64,000 nucleotides of DNA, from positions 80,194-144,193 of the forward strand of contig NZ_DS981512.1 in assembly GCF_000154845.1 (NCBI RefSeq). Reading direction: 5' to 3'. Below the pieces are notes generated by a model. It worked only from the letters and a program-made list of their open reading frames with translations. It ran no database searches and had not been told where the DNA came from. Shown here piece by piece: positions 60,731-64,000 of the stretch. The position numbers and the translations under genes are program-made. The DNA comes from Phocaeicola coprocola DSM 17136 (GTDB taxonomy: Bacteria; Bacteroidota; Bacteroidia; Bacteroidales; Bacteroidaceae). Each line of letters starts with the position of its first letter. Position 1 is the stretch's first letter.

Positions 60731-61145
60731 TTTGCGCCTATGCCAAGAGGTGCTTTTACGGGTTTTCAAATGATTTTTCTTTTTTCGCTGTCTCTTTTGC
60801 CGGAAGCGGAAAGTGAATGCAGAGTGTGTCAGCCTGCCCCATGAATGAAACAGGCGCCCACACACAGCCGGACAAACCGGGAAGAATGATTGTTGCCACC
60901 CGGCTGAACAAGTTCCGTCGGATCGGAAACAATCATACTTCCTTTGTTGTGGTTTGCCCTTTTCACGCTTCCGGTGATGTCTTTTTCCTTTTGGTGATTC
61001 TTTTTTTTACGGATTTTCCCCTGAAGTTTTTTTCTACACAATCTGCCTCTGTTTTCGTTTACCTCCATTTTGCGCCTTTCAGTAAGCCGCATCAGTCAGT
61101 CATTTTCGTTCTGGGCGCAAAGGTAATTCCGGGATTGGACGGGAA
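60731..61145. other. Spacer with minus-strand promoter and basic frame
   Basis: No plus-strand gene. A minus-strand TACCTTTG box (61118-61125) is followed 26 bases later by an ATG at 61092 opening an 87-residue frame to 60829 that is rich in K and R (MRLTERRKMEVNENRGRLCR). It could be a small DNA- or RNA-binding protein or chance. Confidence 0.35.
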
Positions 61146-61220
61146 AGCAAGGTCAAGCCTCCTGTTTTCGGTAAAAATCTCCAGCCCTGCGGGTAGTATT
61201 TTGACCGAAAAACCTTGCAT
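61146..61220 (+). promoter_or_regulatory. Structured element, divergent copy A3
   Basis: Outer GCAAGG/CCTTGC as in A1 and A2. The inner stem is GTTTTCGGT with ACCGAAAAAC (again with one bulge) instead of GGTTCACGA with TCGTGAAACC. The loop keeps AAAATCTCCA and GGGTAGTATTT. It lies about 170 bases ahead of the gene at 61389. Confidence 0.6.
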
Positions 61221-61388
61221 TCCCTAATCCCTACCTTTTCAAGCACCCGAAACGAAAACGACCGATGCGACAGAAAGACGCATAAAAAAAATGTCGGATA
61301 AACGAGAGGCAGATAAGATAGTTTGAAACTCAACTCCCTCAGCTCTTGAATCCGCATTAAAAACAAAAAAATCAAAAACAGCGAAGAT

Positions 61389-61604
61389 ATGACGGCAACG
61401 GCAAATTTCAGACAAATGGCGCAACACATCGGGTTGGCGATATGCGGCTTGATGATGCGCACCGCCTTCGGGGTGTTCGGCATCCTTTGGGGCATCATCA
61501 GAGAGATTGTAAACGGAGTGTTCCGAGTGGCGATAGGTGTAATCGTGGCTATCCTTTCCACCATTGCCTTCTTTGGCTTCATCCTTTGGTTATTCACCCT
61601 TTAA
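61389..61604 (+). CDS. Small hydrophobic membrane protein, 71 aa
   Basis: Nearly the whole protein after a short polar start (MTATANFRQM) is hydrophobic, with two or three helices: GLAICGLMMRTAFGVFGILW and VAIGVIVAILSTIAFFGFIL. No family known. First gene of a cluster that continues through PcfK and PcfJ (11-base gap to the next gene). A role in the cell envelope at the conjugation site is only a guess. Confidence 0.7.
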   Translation: MTATANFRQMAQHIGLAICGLMMRTAFGVFGILWGIIREIVNGVFRVAIGVIVAILSTIAFFGFILWLFTL

Positions 61605-61615
61605 CCCTTACCGAC

Positions 61616-61837
61616 ATGGCAAAAAGAAACAGCAAGACGGCAGCGCAGCAGTGCAGATATTACGAGGTGGACAACATCTTCGTGTATATGGTGGAAACGT
61701 ACATCAACGGCAATTTTGAAACTTTCCGAAGATTGTACCACGAACTGAACAAGGACGCACGGAGGGATTTCATGGACTTCCTTCTCAGCGAGGTAGAGCC
61801 GACCTATTGGAGAGAGATACTGAAACAGATAATCTAA
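61616..61837 (+). CDS. Hypothetical protein, 73 aa
   Basis: Starts at ATG 61616 (MAKRNSKTAAQQCRYYEVDN), chosen because it follows the previous stop by 11 bases. The remaining FVYMVETYINGNFETFRRLY and REILKQII helix look like a small all-helical protein. Family unknown; it lies 13 bases before PcfK. Confidence 0.7.
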   Translation: MAKRNSKTAAQQCRYYEVDNIFVYMVETYINGNFETFRRLYHELNKDARRDFMDFLLSEVEPTYWREILKQII

Positions 61838-61850
61838 AAATGACAGCGAT

Positions 61851-62267
61851 ATGAAAGGAACAGACCATTTCAAGAGAACGATATATATGTACTTGGAACA
61901 GCGTGCGGAGGAAGATGCGCTATTTGCAAAGAAGTACCGCAACCCTGCCAAGAACATGGACGAGTGCGTGACCCACATTCTGAACTATGTGCAGAAAAGC
62001 GGTTGCAACGGTTTCACGGACGGAGAGATATTCGGGCAAGCCATCCACTACTATGAGGAAAACGAGATAGAGGTGGGCAAACCGATGGACTGCCAAGTGG
62101 TTGTGAACCACGTTGTGAAACTCACGGCAGAGGAAAAGGCGGAGGCACGTCAGAACGCTGTCCGCAAATACCAAGAGGAGGAACTCCGCAAGTTGCAGAA
62201 CCGCCACAGACCGTCAGCGAGAAAAGAAAACCAACCCCAACCCTCATTATTTGATTTAGGCTTATGA
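61851..62267 (+). CDS. PcfK-like protein
   Basis: The 138-residue protein matches the PcfK family: HFKRTIYMYLEQRAEEDALF, CVTHILNYVQKSGCNGFTDG, EIFGQAIHYYEENEIEVGKP and a basic QNAVRKYQEEELRKLQNRH tail ending SLFDLGL. PcfK was named from the conjugative plasmid pCF10, where the cognate pair is in the conjugation region; no molecular function is agreed. It overlaps PcfJ by four bases (ATGA), so the two are translationally coupled. Confidence 0.85.
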   Translation: MKGTDHFKRTIYMYLEQRAEEDALFAKKYRNPAKNMDECVTHILNYVQKSGCNGFTDGEIFGQAIHYYEENEIEVGKPMDCQVVVNHVVKLTAEEKAEARQNAVRKYQEEELRKLQNRHRPSARKENQPQPSLFDLGL

Positions 62268-63595
62268 AACCGAAGACCAAGATACAGAAAGAGGTGGCAA
62301 GACTTTCCGCCAACCTTCGCCCCATATCAGCGACACAAATAGATTGGGCATACCGCCACTGCGTTGAGCATATCGGCTACCGCACCAAGAAAGGGAACAT
62401 CACCTGTTCCGACTGCGGTCACGAGTGGCACAGCGACAGCGGACTATGCGACACCCTTGAAGGCTGCACCTGCCCCAAATGCCATGCCGAACTCAAAGTG
62501 CAGGACACACGCAGACGCATCTACAAGGAAACGCAGAATTTCAGCGTGATAACCACCTGCAAAGGGTATCAGGTAATCCGCGTGGCGCAGGTCAGATGCG
62601 AGAGCAGGAAAGGCGAACCGATGCGTTTCTACTGCCACGAGGTCGTGCAGCGTTGGATTTCACCCGACGGCAAGGTTACGGACATGGCGTTGCTCCGTGG
62701 CTTCCTTTTCTGCTATTGCGATGTGTGGGCATTAGGCAGCGATATGGAGGTAAGACCGCACAACAGCCTATACGATGATGTGGTGGCAAGAAGCTGTGCA
62801 TATCCAAAGATGAGGATATTGCCCCAACTCAGACGTAACGGCTTCAAGGGCGATTTCCACGGCATCTCCCCCGTGCGTCTTTTCAAAGCCTTGCTTTCAG
62901 ACCCAAGAATTGAAACCCTTATGAAAGGCGGTGAGATTGAGGTCATGAAACACTTTCTTTTCAATACCCGTACTGCCGATGAATGTTGGGCATCATATCT
63001 GATTGCCAAGCGTCACAAGTATCAGATAGACAACCTCTCAATGTGGTGCGACTATCTGCGTATGCTCAAAAAACTCGGTCAAGACCTCCGTAACCCGAAG
63101 AACATCTGTCCCGAAGATTTCATGGCGGCACACGACAACGCAACCCGAAAAATTGAAGCCATACACGAGAAGGAAAGAGCCGCAGAGCAACGCCGTTGGG
63201 AGATTGAAAGGCGTGAGCGTGAGCAACAGCGACAACTCCAACGAAAGAAAGATGCGGAGGATTTCATCGCCAACAAATCCAAATTCTTCGGCTTGGTAAT
63301 CACGGACGAGGAAATAATCGTCAAGGTGCTTGAAAGCATAGACGAGTATTACAACGAGGGCAAGACGCAGGGCATCTGCGTGTTTGGCAGTGGATACTAC
63401 AAGAAAGCCGACACCCTCATACTATCGGCAAGGATTGGCGATGAGATTATTGAAACCGTAGAGGTGGACTTGCGAACCCTCGAAGTGGTGCAGTGCCACG
63501 GCAAGCACAACCAGGACACCGAATATCACGAGCGCATCATAGACCTTGTGAACAAGAACGCCAACCTTATCCGTGAGCGGATGAAAGCGGCATAG
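62264..63595 (+). CDS. PcfJ-like protein
   Basis: The 443-residue protein carries two zinc-ribbon-like Cys pairs near the N-terminus (CSDCGHEW and CTCPKCHAELK), then the PcfJ body with ITTCKGYQVIRVAQVRCESR and a C-terminal segment (LILSARIGDEIIETVEVDLR) followed by CHGKHNQDTEYH. A coiled coil of about 45 residues separates the last two. It is paired with PcfK as in other conjugative elements. Function unknown. Confidence 0.87.
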   Translation: MKPKTKIQKEVARLSANLRPISATQIDWAYRHCVEHIGYRTKKGNITCSDCGHEWHSDSGLCDTLEGCTCPKCHAELKVQDTRRRIYKETQNFSVITTCKGYQVIRVAQVRCESRKGEPMRFYCHEVVQRWISPDGKVTDMALLRGFLFCYCDVWALGSDMEVRPHNSLYDDVVARSCAYPKMRILPQLRRNGFKGDFHGISPVRLFKALLSDPRIETLMKGGEIEVMKHFLFNTRTADECWASYLIAKRHKYQIDNLSMWCDYLRMLKKLGQDLRNPKNICPEDFMAAHDNATRKIEAIHEKERAAEQRRWEIERREREQQRQLQRKKDAEDFIANKSKFFGLVITDEEIIVKVLESIDEYYNEGKTQGICVFGSGYYKKADTLILSARIGDEIIETVEVDLRTLEVVQCHGKHNQDTEYHERIIDLVNKNANLIRERMKAA

Positions 63596-63619
63596 CATAA
63601 CCCCTAAAACAACATTGAT

Positions 63620-63877
63620 ATGGAAGTAAGAATTGAAAGTATGATTTGTGTGTGGGATGATGCAATCCCCACGATGTTCCTTGAATTTGTGAACCTCCTC
63701 ACTCTCACAACGAGTGAGGGGGAATTGAGAAAGAGCGTAAAGGAGTTTGCCGAGAAGCACGAACTTGACAAGTTTTTCCTTTACGGCTTCGGCTCACACC
63801 ATTTCTACCTGCACCAACGCTACACAAGCAACCCCGAAATGGTGATGAAGAACAGAGTTCTGTCAGTACATTTTTAA
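63620..63877 (+). CDS. Hypothetical protein, 85 aa, paralogue of the gene at 20320
   Basis: Starts MEVRIESMICVWDDAIPTMF and ends with the shared C-terminal pattern LDKFFLYGFGSHHFYLHQRY then NRVLSVHF. Same length as the product of 20320-20577. It follows PcfJ by 24 bases. Function unknown. Confidence 0.75.
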   Translation: MEVRIESMICVWDDAIPTMFLEFVNLLTLTTSEGELRKSVKEFAEKHELDKFFLYGFGSHHFYLHQRYTSNPEMVMKNRVLSVHF

Positions 63878-63896
63878 CCATCTAAAAAGCAACATT

Positions 63897-64000
63897 ATGA
63901 CAACACGAATGACCATCAACGGAGTAAGCACCTGCGCGGAAGCAGGTACGGAGAAATACGAGCGTTCCAATCGGGTATCGGAATCCACCACAGTGCGAGT
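63897..64000 (+). CDS. Start of a DUF3873-like protein (3' end beyond window)
   Basis: Only the first 34 codons are visible: MTTRMTINGVSTCAEAGTEK then YERSNRVSESTTVRV. The MTINGVSTC...G.EKYE start matches, in my memory, the DUF3873 family of Bacteroides conjugative elements. It is 19 bases after the previous gene, so it belongs to the PcfK-PcfJ cluster. Confidence 0.5.
   Translation, partial: MTTRMTINGVSTCAEAGTEKYERSNRVSESTTVR

Noticed and set aside
1..64000. CRISPR array, tRNA or rRNA genes
   Set aside because: No regular short repeat-spacer series and no tRNA-like or rRNA-like sequence was recognised on either strand.

Overview
The window looks like a gut Bacteroidales chromosome, most likely genus Bacteroides or a close relative. 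The reasons are: the Bacteroidetes promoter box TAnnTTTG (often with TTG about 20 bases upstream) lies ahead of many genes; there is no Shine-Dalgarno pattern; there is a Mfa/Fim-type fimbrial operon, a MobV relaxase, an Mpi-type invertase, PcfK/PcfJ and many small proteins typical of Bacteroides integrative elements. No tRNA, rRNA or CRISPR array was seen.

Region 1 (1-18.3 kb, all on the minus strand) reads as ordinary AT-rich chromosome. It holds a partial Na+/H+ antiporter, a compact sulfonation operon (cysQ, SLC13 permease, cysC, cysD, cysN, sulfotransferase) that can take up sulfate, activate it to PAPS, use it and clear PAP, an amino-acid permease, a three-gene RND efflux operon, and frr-rsgA-M28 peptidase.

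Region 2 (about 18.3 kb to the right edge) looks like one large integrated element, possibly with nested pieces. Its left end is between frr and 18.85 kb and its right end is outside the window. From 19 to 25.5 kb and again from 57 to 64 kb it holds small plus-strand genes of unknown function, an SSB lacking the acidic tail, YubB/DUF1281-like proteins, an LPD11-like protein, PcfK and PcfJ. These are mostly in short transcription units separated by long non-coding spacers. The spacers share an architecture: a hairpin after the upstream gene, a run of CCTTTTAT-like motifs, a minus-strand TAnnTTTG box, in some copies an 84-bp structured element, and a CCC-hairpin-AGGG leader just before the start codon. 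Stems differ in sequence between copies but keep pairing. This is the best candidate for an undescribed system, possibly the leading region of a conjugative element with structured or single-strand promoters.

Region 3 (26-38 kb) carries HU, MATE and SMR efflux pumps, a serine-recombinase-like protein without its catalytic serine, a block of unknown genes ending in a MobV relaxase with a likely oriT, an OmpA-like protein and an acyltransferase.

Region 4 (38-47.3 kb, minus strand) is a fimbrial operon (DUF3575 OmpA protein, anchor, pilin, two accessory fimbrillins, large tip protein) beside an Mpi-type invertase and an unusual palindrome with 12-base repeats. Region 5 (47.3-56.4 kb) has an alpha/beta-hydrolase remnant, a small membrane protein with a Crp/Fnr regulator, a KilA-N protein containing a perfect 32-bp palindrome, and a cluster of TetR regulator, two SAM methyltransferases, an ATC-hydrolase-like protein and a heterodimeric ABC transporter resembling the YbtPQ/IrtAB group.
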